Assembly: GCF_002953715.1 (NCBI RefSeq)
Contig: NZ_CP025012.1
Span: forward strand, 3,798,501 to 3,862,500
From: Rhizobium leguminosarum
GTDB taxonomy: Bacteria > Pseudomonadota > Alphaproteobacteria > Rhizobiales > Rhizobiaceae
Direction of reading: 5' to 3'
Length of the DNA stretch: 64,000 bases
This document shows positions 42,520-51,323 of this stretch, in pieces. The notes beneath the pieces were generated by a model that worked only from the letters and a program-made list of their open reading frames with translations, was not told the origin of the DNA and made no database searches. The translations under genes were made by a program, and so were the position numbers. The first letter of the stretch is position 1. Every line of letters starts with the position of its first letter.

Positions 42520-44499
42520 ATGCGGGGAAGCAGTTCGGCGCAAGCCGGCGCGATCGTCTTCGAGACCGGCGTCGAATTTGCCGTGTGGTCGCATCATGCT
42601 GCACAGATCGAACTCTGCCTCTTCGAGGATGACGGCAACAGGGAATTCGCGCGCCTGCCGATGGCGCGCGACAGCAACCACATCCATCATCTGTTTGTCG
42701 ACGGACTGAAGGCGGGCGCGCGCTACGGCTATCGCGCCGACGGTATCTACGCGCCCGACAACGGCCTCTGGTTCGATCCCTCCAAACTGCTGATCGATCC
42801 CTACGCCAAGGAGATCGATAGGCCGTTCCGCTACGATCCCCGCCTCGGCATCTATGGCGAGGATAGCCAGGATCTGATGCCGAAGGCGATCGTCACCACC
42901 GATACCCCAGCCGCGATCAGCAAGCCGCTCTTCAAACCGGGCGGCTTTATCTATGAGGTGGCGGTGCGCCCCTTCACCATTCTCCATCCCGACGTGCCGG
43001 AGGCCCAGCGCGGCACTGTCGCAGCGCTTGCCCATCCCTCCGTCGTTGCGCATCTGAAGCGGATCGGTGTCGATGCCGTGGAACTGATGCCGATCACTGC
43101 CTGGATCGACGAACGCCACCTGCCGCCGCTCGGCCTCACCAACGGCTGGGGCTACAATCCCGTCGCCTTCATGGTGCTCGATCCGCGGCTCGTCCCCGGC
43201 GGTATGACCGAGCTGCGCGAGACGGTTGCTGCCCTCCATGCCGAAGGCATCGCCGTTATCCTCGACCTCGTCTTCAACCATACCGGCGAGAGCGACCGTT
43301 ACGGCGCGACGCTGTCGCTGCGCGGCCTCGACAACCTGCACTATTATCGCCACGCCCAGAATTGGCCGGGCGAACTCGTCAACGACACAGGCACCGGCAA
43401 CACGCTCGCCTGCGATCATCCTGAGGTCCGCCGCCTCGTCATCGACAGCCTGCGCCATTTCGTGCTCAACGCCGGCGTCGACGGTTTTCGCTTCGATCTC
43501 GCCCCGGTGCTCGGCCGCACCGCGGCAGGCTTCGAGCGCGACGGCGGAACACTTGCCGCGATCCTGGCCGACGATGTGCTGGCCGATCGGATCATGATCG
43601 CCGAACCCTGGGATATCGGACCGGGCGGTTACCAGCTCGGCAATTTCCCGCTGCCCTTCCTTGAATGGAACGACCGGGTTCGCGACGACCTGCGCTGCTA
43701 CTGGCGCGGCGACGATTGCAAGACCGGCTCGCTGGCAACCGCACTCGCCGGCTCCTCCGACATCTTCTCCCGCAACGACGGCAAGGAAACGCGCAGCGTC
43801 AATTTCCTCGCCGCCCATGACGGCTTTACGCTGATCGATCTCGTTTCCTACGCCGGAAAGCACAACGACGCCAACGGCGAACACAATCGTGACGGCCACA
43901 ACGAGAACCACTCCTGGAACAACGGCGTCGAGGGTGAAACCGTCTATCCGACGATCCGCAAGCGTCGCCGGGACGATGTGATGGCGCTGATATCAACGCT
44001 CTTTGCCACCCGCGGCAGCATCATGCTGACGGCAGGCGACGAGGGCGGCCGCAGCCAGCGCGGCAACAACAACGCCTATTGCCAGGACAACGAGATCACC
44101 TGGCTGGACTGGAAGGCGTTGGACGAGGGTCTCATCGCCCATACCGGCTTCGTTGCAGGGTTGCGTCGCCGCTTCACCGTCTTTTCCGAAATGGGCTTCC
44201 TGGCGGGAAATGGTGATGTCGAATGGATCTCGCTTTCCGGCGAGCCGATGACCGTTGCCGAATGGGAGACGCCGTCGCTTTCCACCCTCGGCATGTTGCT
44301 ATCGACCGGCGACCGCTCCGCGCGCGGCAGGCAGACCCGGCTTGGCGTGCTTTTCAACCGCTCGGGGAGCCGTCAATTTTTCACGCTTCCGTCTAAGGGC
44401 GAACCGGGCTGGCGCCAGTTGACGCCGGATGGAGCAAGGAAAACCAGTGGCCACGCAACCGTCGAGCCGCGCTCCATCGCCTTTTTCGTAGAAAATTGA
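42520..44499 (+). CDS. glgX: Glycogen debranching enzyme (isoamylase type)
   Basis: 659 residues, GH13. Hydrolyses alpha-1,6 branches left after phosphorylase action. An N-terminal CBM48 (GIVFETGVEFAVWSHHAAQIEL) precedes the barrel: DLVFNHTGE, nucleophile Asp326 in DGFRFDLAPVLG, IAEPWDIGPGGYQLGNFP with the acid glutamate, and NFLAAHDGFTL. GGGGGGAAC precedes the ATG. It is the last gene of the glg operon, so the operon contains the whole synthesis and breakdown cycle. Confidence 0.94.
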   Translation: MRGSSSAQAGAIVFETGVEFAVWSHHAAQIELCLFEDDGNREFARLPMARDSNHIHHLFVDGLKAGARYGYRADGIYAPDNGLWFDPSKLLIDPYAKEIDRPFRYDPRLGIYGEDSQDLMPKAIVTTDTPAAISKPLFKPGGFIYEVAVRPFTILHPDVPEAQRGTVAALAHPSVVAHLKRIGVDAVELMPITAWIDERHLPPLGLTNGWGYNPVAFMVLDPRLVPGGMTELRETVAALHAEGIAVILDLVFNHTGESDRYGATLSLRGLDNLHYYRHAQNWPGELVNDTGTGNTLACDHPEVRRLVIDSLRHFVLNAGVDGFRFDLAPVLGRTAAGFERDGGTLAAILADDVLADRIMIAEPWDIGPGGYQLGNFPLPFLEWNDRVRDDLRCYWRGDDCKTGSLATALAGSSDIFSRNDGKETRSVNFLAAHDGFTLIDLVSYAGKHNDANGEHNRDGHNENHSWNNGVEGETVYPTIRKRRRDDVMALISTLFATRGSIMLTAGDEGGRSQRGNNNAYCQDNEITWLDWKALDEGLIAHTGFVAGLRRRFTVFSEMGFLAGNGDVEWISLSGEPMTVAEWETPSLSTLGMLLSTGDRSARGRQTRLGVLFNRSGSRQFFTLPSKGEPGWRQLTPDGARKTSGHATVEPRSIAFFVEN

Positions 44500-44589
44500 C
44501 AGCCTCCCCTCCCTCACCCAAATCCTTGTCGCAATCGTCACAAATGCACGATAAGGCTTTGCCGCAGCGGCTTGTTTCACGAGGAATTC

Positions 44590-45078
44590 ATGGTCACGGA
44601 AATTTCACTCTCCGACGTGCGGGGATTGATCGGCATGGAAACGGGCCTTTCGGATTGGGTCACCGTCGACCAGACGATGATCGACGCCTTCGCGTCGGCG
44701 ACCGACGACCATCAGTTCATTCACGTCGATCCTGAGCGAGCGGCGGCCGAGAGCCCTTTCGGAGGAACCATCGCCCATGGCTTCCTGACACTGTCTCTGC
44801 TGTCGACGATGAACTACAATTGCCTGCCGAAAGTGCGCGAGCAGACCCTGGGCATCAATTACGGCTTCGATCGCGTCCGCTTCATGACGCCGGTGAAAAG
44901 CGGCGCCCGCGTCCGTGGCCGCTTCCTGCTCTCCGAAGCCCGCTTCCGTGGCGCCGGCATGCTGATGACCACCTATGACGTCACGATCGAGATCGAAAAC
45001 GAGAAGAAGCCGGCACTGACGGCAAAATGGATCACCATCATTCAATTCGACCCAAAGGACCGTCCCGAGGACGTCTAA
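44590..45078 (+). CDS. MaoC-family (NodN-like) dehydratase
   Basis: 162 residues with a hot-dog fold. The hydratase-2 motif DDHQFIHVDPERA, with Asp and His, followed by FGGTIAHGFLTLSLL, indicates enoyl-CoA hydratase activity on short (R)-hydroxyacyl-CoAs; nodulation protein NodN is a relative. I chose ATG 44590, which follows ACGAGGAATTC; a TTG 18 bases upstream is in frame. It is a single gene. Confidence 0.85.
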   Translation: MVTEISLSDVRGLIGMETGLSDWVTVDQTMIDAFASATDDHQFIHVDPERAAAESPFGGTIAHGFLTLSLLSTMNYNCLPKVREQTLGINYGFDRVRFMTPVKSGARVRGRFLLSEARFRGAGMLMTTYDVTIEIENEKKPALTAKWITIIQFDPKDRPEDV

Positions 45079-45093
45079 GCGAAACTGCTTTTG

Positions 45094-45492
45094 TTACTCA
45101 GCCGAATTGAACACGGCTTCGAGAGCGTGTCCGTCGGGATCCATGACGAACGCCGCATAATAATGCTCACCGTAATGGGACCGCAGGCCGGGAGGGCCAT
45201 TGTCACTGCCGCCTTGCGCGATTGCCGCCACATAAAACTGATCGACTGCCTTGCGGCTCGGCGCGGCAAACGCCAGATGAAAACCCGGGCCGGGCGCACG
45301 CTGGCCGTCCGGGCGATGCTTGATCGCCAGTTTGTCCCCGCCGCCGGGAAGGCCGTAGCCGATTGCCTGCCCTGTTTGCCCCGGCCTGATATCGTCCCAG
45401 ACCCTGATATAGCCGAGCGCGGCAAGGGCAGCATCGTAAAATGCCGCCGACCGCTCGATGTCGGAAACGCCGAGGGAGACATGGTGTAGCAT
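45094..45492 (-). CDS. Glyoxalase/VOC-superfamily protein
   Basis: 132 residues comprising two beta-alpha-beta-beta-beta modules. LHHVSLGVSDIERSAAFYDAALAALGY opens the first with a metal-ligand histidine. PGPGFHLAFAA and HYYAAFVMDPDGHALEAVF supply later ligands, the latter including the terminal acidic residue. Substrate unknown; rhizobial homologues are annotated as lactoylglutathione-lyase-like. The gene converges on the MaoC gene. Confidence 0.85.
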   Translation of the reverse strand: MLHHVSLGVSDIERSAAFYDAALAALGYIRVWDDIRPGQTGQAIGYGLPGGGDKLAIKHRPDGQRAPGPGFHLAFAAPSRKAVDQFYVAAIAQGGSDNGPPGLRSHYGEHYYAAFVMDPDGHALEAVFNSAE

Positions 45493-45530
45493 TCGCTTAC
45501 CTCTTGAATGAGCGCACGCCCCGCTGAGGC

Positions 45531-46079
45531 TCAGTGCCCCGCGTCTTCAGCCGCCTCGTTCAGCAGCCCGAAGACATAATCCGAAAACGACCGCCAGCAT
45601 TCCACACGGAACGTGTCTTCTTCCGTACGGAAAAGCACGATCTCCGCCTTGCCGAAGACCGTGCGCGATGCGGCCCCGACCGGAAAGGAAGAAAGTGACA
45701 GATTCTGCGGGCATCCGGCCGAAAGCGTCGCCTCAGCACCCGGTCCCGAGACGATGATCGCGAGATTGCGGTGGGAAACGTCCGTCGCCGAATGCAGCGT
45801 GCCGGCGCCGGAAAGTGCTGCCATCAGATCGGCGCCGGCCTCATCGATCACCAGCCACTCGTCCGGGCCAATCCAGAGCGCCGATCGAGCGCCGGCCCGG
45901 CCGGATGTCTTCGGAGCATCCGGCAGCGTCAGGCCGAGAGCAGAAGAAAGTGCCGAGAGCGATTCCGCCGGCGCGCGCAGCGCCACCCGGCTGGCAGTGG
46001 GAGCGGTCGTCAGCCGCACCGTTGCAGAGCCGCCGAGACGTCCGGCAAGCGCCGGTTTGCGAATTGCGACATCAGCCAT
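45531..46079 (-). CDS. soxG: Sarcosine oxidase gamma subunit
   Basis: 182 residues. This small subunit resembles part of the tetrahydrofolate-binding T-protein fold (SALWIGPDEWLVIDE, DVSHRNLAIIVSGPGAEATLSAGCP). It completes the heterotetrameric enzyme that demethylates sarcosine to glycine, passing the one-carbon unit to tetrahydrofolate with H2O2 production. ATG 46079 overlaps the soxA stop by 8 bp, indicating coupling; the frame opens eight codons earlier. Confidence 0.88.
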   Translation of the reverse strand: MADVAIRKPALAGRLGGSATVRLTTAPTASRVALRAPAESLSALSSALGLTLPDAPKTSGRAGARSALWIGPDEWLVIDEAGADLMAALSGAGTLHSATDVSHRNLAIIVSGPGAEATLSAGCPQNLSLSSFPVGAASRTVFGKAEIVLFRTEEDTFRVECWRSFSDYVFGLLNEAAEDAGH

Positions 46080-49065
46080 GGATGCGGCCCCCTTCCTTGT
46101 CAAAGAATACCAGATCCGTCACTTCGACGGCGATCGTCCGGTCCGGCATCGGCACATAGAGCGTCTCGCCCATCCGCGCCCGGCCGCCGGCGACGAGCGC
46201 GAAGGCGATCGACCGGCCGCAATTTTCCGACCAGTAGGCAGATGTGACGTGCCCGAGCATGGTCATCGGCTTCGGCTCGTTCGGGCTTGCGACGATCTGC
46301 GCGCCTTCTTCGAGCACCAGCTTCGGATCTTTGGTGACGAGGCCGACGAGCTGCTTGCGCCCGTCCTTGACGAGATCCGGCCGCTTCAGCCCGCGAATGC
46401 CGACGAAATCCGTCTTTTTCTTCGAAACCGCCCAGGAAAGTCCGGCGTCATCGGGGGTCACGGTCCCGTCCGTATCCTGCCCGACGATGATGTAGCCTTT
46501 CTCGGCGCGAAGAACGTGCATCGTCTCCGTGCCGTAGACGCAGGCGCCGAGCGGTTCGGCATTGGCCCAGACCGCTTCGAGTACCGACTGGCCGTAATCG
46601 GCCGGCACATTGATTTCGAAGCCGGTTTCGCCCGTGAAGGAGACGCGGAAGAGCCGCGCCGGCACGCCGCAGACCGTGCACTCGGCCACGCTCATATGCG
46701 GGAAGGCCTCGTTCGAAAGATCGAGCCCTTCGACCAGCGGCGCGACGATCTCGCGCGCCTTCGGTCCCTGCACGGCGATGACAGCCCATTGTTCGGTCAC
46801 CGAGGTCAGCCATACCTTCAGATCCGGGAATTCCGTCTGCAGGTAATCTTCCATGTGGTGCAGAACGCGCGGCGCACCGCCTGTCGTCGTCGTCACGTGG
46901 AAACGGTCGTCCGCCAGGCGTCCGACGACACCGTCGTCATAAACGAAGCCGTCCTCGCGGGTCATGATGCCGTAGCGGGCCTTGCCGGGCTTTAACGTGT
47001 CCCAGGCATTGGTGTAGATGAGGTTGAGGAACTTCGCCGCATCCGGACCGACCACCTCGATCTTGCCGAGCGTCGAGGCGTCGAAGATACCGGCCGCCTC
47101 GCGCGCCGTCCGGCATTCGCGAGCAACCGCCTGATGCAGTGTTTCGCCGGCCTGCGGATAGAACCAGGCACGCTTCCAGTTGCCGACATCCTCGAAGACC
47201 GCACCATGGGCTTCCTCCCAGGCATGCAGCGGCGTCTTGCGTGTCGGGTCGAACAGTTCTCCGCGCGAATGGCCGATCAGCGTACCATAGGTGACCGGCG
47301 TATAGGGCGCACGGAAAGTGGTGAGCCCGACCTGCGGGATTTCCTTGCCGAGCATTTCGGCGGCGATCGCCAGGCCATGCATGTTGGAGAGCTTGCCCTG
47401 GTCCGAGGCCATGCCGTTGGTCGTGAAGCGCTTGATATGCTCGATCGAATGCATGCCCTCTCGCACAGCAAGGCGGATATCCTTGGCGCAGACGTCATGC
47501 TGGAAATCGATGAAGGCCTTGGCGTTGGTCTTCGGCCCGGCACCTTCGGCAGCGCCGATCATGCCACCCGTCCAGTCATAGGCCTGCTCGGCCGAAATCG
47601 CGATCTTCTCACCGCTGCTTCTGCCGGTGGCCTGCGCCATCAACTCGCCGGCGGCAAGCGACTCCTCGATCGTCCGCTGCAGGTCGTCAGTGCCGTTACA
47701 GGCGCCGACCGAAAGGCAGTCCTGCGCATAGGAGCCGGGCAGGAAACGCTGGCTTTCGGCATCGAAGGCCACTTTGCCGCGCGACTGCGAGAACAGATGG
47801 ACGGACGGCGTCCAGCCGGCCGAAACCAGCAGCGCATCGACCGCGATCTTGCGCGGCGAACCGCCGCCGTTACGCGCCACCGTCATCGAGGAGATGCGCA
47901 GCCGCCCCGACGTATTGACGACCGACTGGCCAGCCAGAACATCGATGCCGAGCGCCCGCGCCTCGGCCAGCACCGCCGCTCCCGGCGCCTGCCTGCTATC
48001 GACGATGGCGGCGATCGAAACACCAGCGCGCTTCAGATCGAAGGCCGCCTCATAGGCCGAGTCGTGCGCCGTGTAGATGCCGACCTTGGTCCCGACGGCG
48101 ACGCCGTAGTGATTAAGATACATCCGCCCCGCCGAGGCGAGCATGATGCCCGGCCGGTCATTGTTCGGAAACACCATGTGCCGCTCGATCGCGCCGGTGG
48201 CAAGGATCACCCGCTTCGCCCGGACCTGCCAAAGCCGCTCGCGCGGCAGGTCGCGGGAAGGCTTGGCGATATGATCGGTGACGCGCTCGGCAAGACCGAT
48301 GAAATTGTGGTTGTAGTAGCCGAAGGCGGTCGTGCGGGTGAGCACTTCGACATTGTCCATCGCCTCCAGCCGCGCCACGGCCTTCTGTGCCCAGCTATTG
48401 CCGTCCTGACCGTCGATGGTCACGCCGGTGTCATAACGCAACGCGCCGCCCGCTTCCGCCTGCTCGTCGCAAAGGATTACCCGGGCACCGGTCTCGGCCG
48501 CGGCCAGCGCTGCCGAAAGCCCAGCCACGCCGGCACCGACCACCAGCACGTCGCAATGGGCATAGCGGCTGGCATAATGGTCCGGATCCTCCTCCGTCGG
48601 CGCGACGCCGAGGCCGGCGGCACGACGGATGAGCGGTTCGTAGACGTGTTTCCAGGCGGCGCGTGGCCACATGAAGGTCTTGTAGTAGAAACCGGCCGCG
48701 AAGAACGGCGACATCAGATTGTTGACCGCGCCGACATCGAAGGCGAGCGACGGCCAGCGGTTCTGCGAGCTGACGATCATGCCGTCGAAGACTTCCTGCA
48801 CGGTGGCGCGCACGTTCGGCTGCTTGCGCGCCGTATCGCGGGAAACGTCGATCAGCGCGTTGGGCTCCTCGGCCCCCGCCGACAGAATACCGCGGGCTCG
48901 GTGATATTTGAACGAACGTCCCAGAAGATGCACGCCGTTGGCGATCAGCGCCGAGGCGACGGTATCGCCTTCGAGCGCCGTATAGCTCTTGCCGTCGAAG
49001 CTGAAGCGCGCGGTTCTGGCCGGTGTCAGGCGCCCCTTGCCGGCGATACGGTTCACGCCGCTCAT
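46072..49065 (-). CDS. soxA: Sarcosine oxidase alpha subunit
   Basis: 997 residues. An N-terminal 2Fe-2S-ferredoxin-like fold (SFDGKSYTALEGDTVASALI) lacks clustered cysteines. A dinucleotide-binding domain follows (CDVLVVGAGVAGLSAALAAAE, binding NAD+), and a C-terminal aminomethyltransferase-like domain (about 600-990: FDASTLGKIEVVGPDAAKFL, FTGETGFEINVP) holds tetrahydrofolate. Size and order match the known alpha subunit. It overlaps soxD by 4 bp (ATGA). Confidence 0.93.
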   Translation of the reverse strand: MSGVNRIAGKGRLTPARTARFSFDGKSYTALEGDTVASALIANGVHLLGRSFKYHRARGILSAGAEEPNALIDVSRDTARKQPNVRATVQEVFDGMIVSSQNRWPSLAFDVGAVNNLMSPFFAAGFYYKTFMWPRAAWKHVYEPLIRRAAGLGVAPTEEDPDHYASRYAHCDVLVVGAGVAGLSAALAAAETGARVILCDEQAEAGGALRYDTGVTIDGQDGNSWAQKAVARLEAMDNVEVLTRTTAFGYYNHNFIGLAERVTDHIAKPSRDLPRERLWQVRAKRVILATGAIERHMVFPNNDRPGIMLASAGRMYLNHYGVAVGTKVGIYTAHDSAYEAAFDLKRAGVSIAAIVDSRQAPGAAVLAEARALGIDVLAGQSVVNTSGRLRISSMTVARNGGGSPRKIAVDALLVSAGWTPSVHLFSQSRGKVAFDAESQRFLPGSYAQDCLSVGACNGTDDLQRTIEESLAAGELMAQATGRSSGEKIAISAEQAYDWTGGMIGAAEGAGPKTNAKAFIDFQHDVCAKDIRLAVREGMHSIEHIKRFTTNGMASDQGKLSNMHGLAIAAEMLGKEIPQVGLTTFRAPYTPVTYGTLIGHSRGELFDPTRKTPLHAWEEAHGAVFEDVGNWKRAWFYPQAGETLHQAVARECRTAREAAGIFDASTLGKIEVVGPDAAKFLNLIYTNAWDTLKPGKARYGIMTREDGFVYDDGVVGRLADDRFHVTTTTGGAPRVLHHMEDYLQTEFPDLKVWLTSVTEQWAVIAVQGPKAREIVAPLVEGLDLSNEAFPHMSVAECTVCGVPARLFRVSFTGETGFEINVPADYGQSVLEAVWANAEPLGACVYGTETMHVLRAEKGYIIVGQDTDGTVTPDDAGLSWAVSKKKTDFVGIRGLKRPDLVKDGRKQLVGLVTKDPKLVLEEGAQIVASPNEPKPMTMLGHVTSAYWSENCGRSIAFALVAGGRARMGETLYVPMPDRTIAVEVTDLVFFDKEGGRIHG

Positions 49066-49403
49066 TGCGCCTCTCCTTCCACGGCTTCATATGTTTCGAC
49101 AGGCCCATGCTGCTGAGCCGCCGCGCCGATCTCAGGCTTCGGCTCACCCGCCTTGTAGGTCACGATGAATTTGTCGGTCACCGTATCGCGCGCCGCATTG
49201 AAGAAGCGCCCACAGCCGTGAATGTGCCGCCAGCGTTCGAAGATCAGCCCCTTCGGATTGTCGCGCAGAAAGAAATAGGCCTCGAATTCCTCGTCCGAGA
49301 TCGAGGCGATCTCGGCGGGCCGCGCGATATGCGCGTCACCCGCGCCACGGAATTCGAGCTCGGAGCGCTCTTCCTGACAGTATGGGCAATAGATCAGCAG
49401 CAT
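49062..49403 (-). CDS. soxD: Sarcosine oxidase delta subunit (zinc-binding)
   Basis: 113 residues. Cys6 and Cys9 in IYCPYC, with His60 and Cys64 in RWRHIHGCGRFF, fit the Zn site of characterised delta subunits. The protein stabilises the tetramer. Its start is 12 bases after the stop of the inserted hypothetical gene rather than directly after soxB as in typical operons. Confidence 0.93.
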   Translation of the reverse strand: MLLIYCPYCQEERSELEFRGAGDAHIARPAEIASISDEEFEAYFFLRDNPKGLIFERWRHIHGCGRFFNAARDTVTDKFIVTYKAGEPKPEIGAAAQQHGPVETYEAVEGEAQ

Positions 49404-49415
49404 GTGTTACCCGTC

Positions 49416-49817
49416 TTAGAGTTCCGACCCGGAAACATTGGTTCCCGGAGGTTGATTGCAGAGACGCTTTCCCATCGTCACATAGGGAATGAGGCGCTTG
49501 AGAAGCTGTTCGAAATTGTCGTAGGGCTCCAGCACATCGGTCATGCCGATATTCGCAAAAGCCATCTTGGTGATATCGTTGTCGATCACGAAGGCACGTC
49601 CCGGCGCTCCGCCGACCTCAGGCACGAAATAAACGGCTGGTTTGCGCAAGATCATCGCGTAAAGCAGCGTGCCGCTCTCGGCGACGAAGGGCCACTCGCT
49701 TTCGCCGGCAGCCCTGTGGATCTTCTGCAGGCGGAAATCCCCGACGCCGGGAAAGACGTCACCGGCCGTCATGGCCGCGCCGTCGATCCCGATTGCAAGG
49801 AGGGCCGCCGTCCACAT
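49416..49817 (-). CDS. Unknown protein encoded between soxB and soxD
   Basis: 133 residues. A short hydrophobic N-terminus (MWTAALLAIGIDGAAMTAG) may be a weak signal peptide; the rest is soluble (YAMILRKPAVYFVPEV, AFANIGMTDVLEPYDNFEQLLKRL) with one cysteine near the end. I do not recognise it. The ATG overlaps the soxB stop by one base (TGATG), and soxD follows at 12 bases, so it is transcribed with the oxidase. Canonical sox operons run soxB-soxD-soxA-soxG without it. Confidence 0.65.
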   Translation of the reverse strand: MWTAALLAIGIDGAAMTAGDVFPGVGDFRLQKIHRAAGESEWPFVAESGTLLYAMILRKPAVYFVPEVGGAPGRAFVIDNDITKMAFANIGMTDVLEPYDNFEQLLKRLIPYVTMGKRLCNQPPGTNVSGSEL

Positions 49818-51070
49818 CAGTGCGCCACCGCCGCCGCTGCCGCTTCGTCGATCAGCCGGCCGCTGCGGAAACGATCCAGCGTCAGCCCGGCATTGAATTT
49901 GTGCGGCTCATCGCGGGCAATCAGATGCGCGAAGAGATTGGCCGAGCCCGGCGTCGCCTTGAAGCCGCCGGTGCCCCAGCCGCAATTGACGTAAAGCCCG
50001 GGAACCGGCGTCTTCGACTGGATCGCCGAACGATCCGGCGTGTTGTCGACGATGCCGCCCCATTGCCGCATCATCTTGACGCGCCGGAACATCGGGAAGA
50101 GCTCGCAGATGGCGTCGAGCGTGTGCGTGATGATCTGCAGCCCGCCGGTCTGGGAATAGGAATTGTACTGGTCGGTGCCGGCGCCGATGACGAGCTCTCC
50201 CTTGTCGGACTGGGAGATATAGGCATGCACCGTGTTCGACATGACGACGCAGGGAAAGATCGGCTTCAGCGGTTCGGAGACCAGTGCCTGCAGCGGGCTC
50301 GATTGCAGCGGCACGCGCACGCCAGCCATCTGCATGACAGTTGTCGTATGGCCGGCCGCCGACACCGCCACCTTCCTGGCGCCGATGAAGCCACGCGAGG
50401 TCTCGACCCCGGTCACCCGTCCGTCCGGACCGCGCCGGATACCGGTCACTTCGCAATTCTGAATGATGTGCACGCCGCGGTCTGAAGCCGCCCGCGCATA
50501 ACCCCAGGCAACCGCGTCGTGCCGCGCCGTGCCGCCGCGCCGCTGCAGTGCCGCCCCATTGATCGGGTAGCGCGCGCTGGCCGAGATATCGAGCGGCGGA
50601 CAATAGGCCCTCGCCTGCTCCGGTGTCAGCCATTCATTGTCGATGCCGTAGAGCCGGTTGGCATGGATATGCCGCTTGAAGGACTGCTGGTCGTGAATAT
50701 TGTGCGAGAGCATCATCACGCCGCGCGGCGAATACATCACATTGTAGTTGAGCTCCTGGGAAAGCCCCTCCCAGAGCTTCATCGAATGCTCGTAGATGTG
50801 CATGCTCTCTTCGTAGAGATAATTCGAGCGGATGATGGTGGTGTTGCGCCCGGTATTGCCGCCGCCGAGCCAGCCCTTCTCGATCACCGCGACATTGGTG
50901 ATGCCGTGCTCCTTGGCGAGATAGTAGGCAGCACCCAGCCCGTGGCCGCCGGCACCGATGATGACGACGTCGTATTCGGCGCGTGGCTCAGGCGAAGTCC
51001 ACTGCTTCTCCCAACCCTTGTGGCCACGAAGGGCCTCCCGTGCCACGGCAAAAACCGAATATTTCCGCAT
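49817..51070 (-). CDS. soxB: Sarcosine oxidase beta subunit
   Basis: 417 residues, the standard length. A flavoprotein of the DAO family with the FAD motif YDVVIIGAGGHGLGAAYYLA and GWLGGGNTGRNTTIIRSNYL. It carries the sarcosine-oxidising active site and, in the family, both FAD and covalent FMN. ATG 51070 begins MRKYSVFAVARE; the open frame reaches to 51181, but the extension is not family-like. First gene of the sox operon. Confidence 0.93.
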   Translation of the reverse strand: MRKYSVFAVAREALRGHKGWEKQWTSPEPRAEYDVVIIGAGGHGLGAAYYLAKEHGITNVAVIEKGWLGGGNTGRNTTIIRSNYLYEESMHIYEHSMKLWEGLSQELNYNVMYSPRGVMMLSHNIHDQQSFKRHIHANRLYGIDNEWLTPEQARAYCPPLDISASARYPINGAALQRRGGTARHDAVAWGYARAASDRGVHIIQNCEVTGIRRGPDGRVTGVETSRGFIGARKVAVSAAGHTTTVMQMAGVRVPLQSSPLQALVSEPLKPIFPCVVMSNTVHAYISQSDKGELVIGAGTDQYNSYSQTGGLQIITHTLDAICELFPMFRRVKMMRQWGGIVDNTPDRSAIQSKTPVPGLYVNCGWGTGGFKATPGSANLFAHLIARDEPHKFNAGLTLDRFRSGRLIDEAAAAAVAH

Positions 51071-51323
51071 CCGCCTATTTCTCCTTCGGGCAAGGGGCTG
51101 TTTTCCGCGCTCATACAAATCGCAAATCCAAATGCGGCACAACGGTTCTTTTGCGACGCGCGAGAGCTTTGGTTTCGACACGCCGAAGAGAATGCCGCCT
51201 CAGGCGGCAGACGCAAGCCGCGGCATTTCCGCTAACCGTCGGCCGGCGACCTAACCCAAGAGGGTGAGAAGACAAGCAATTGCTAAAATGTTAACAATCA
51301 CATGTTGTGGGGTATGTGTAATC

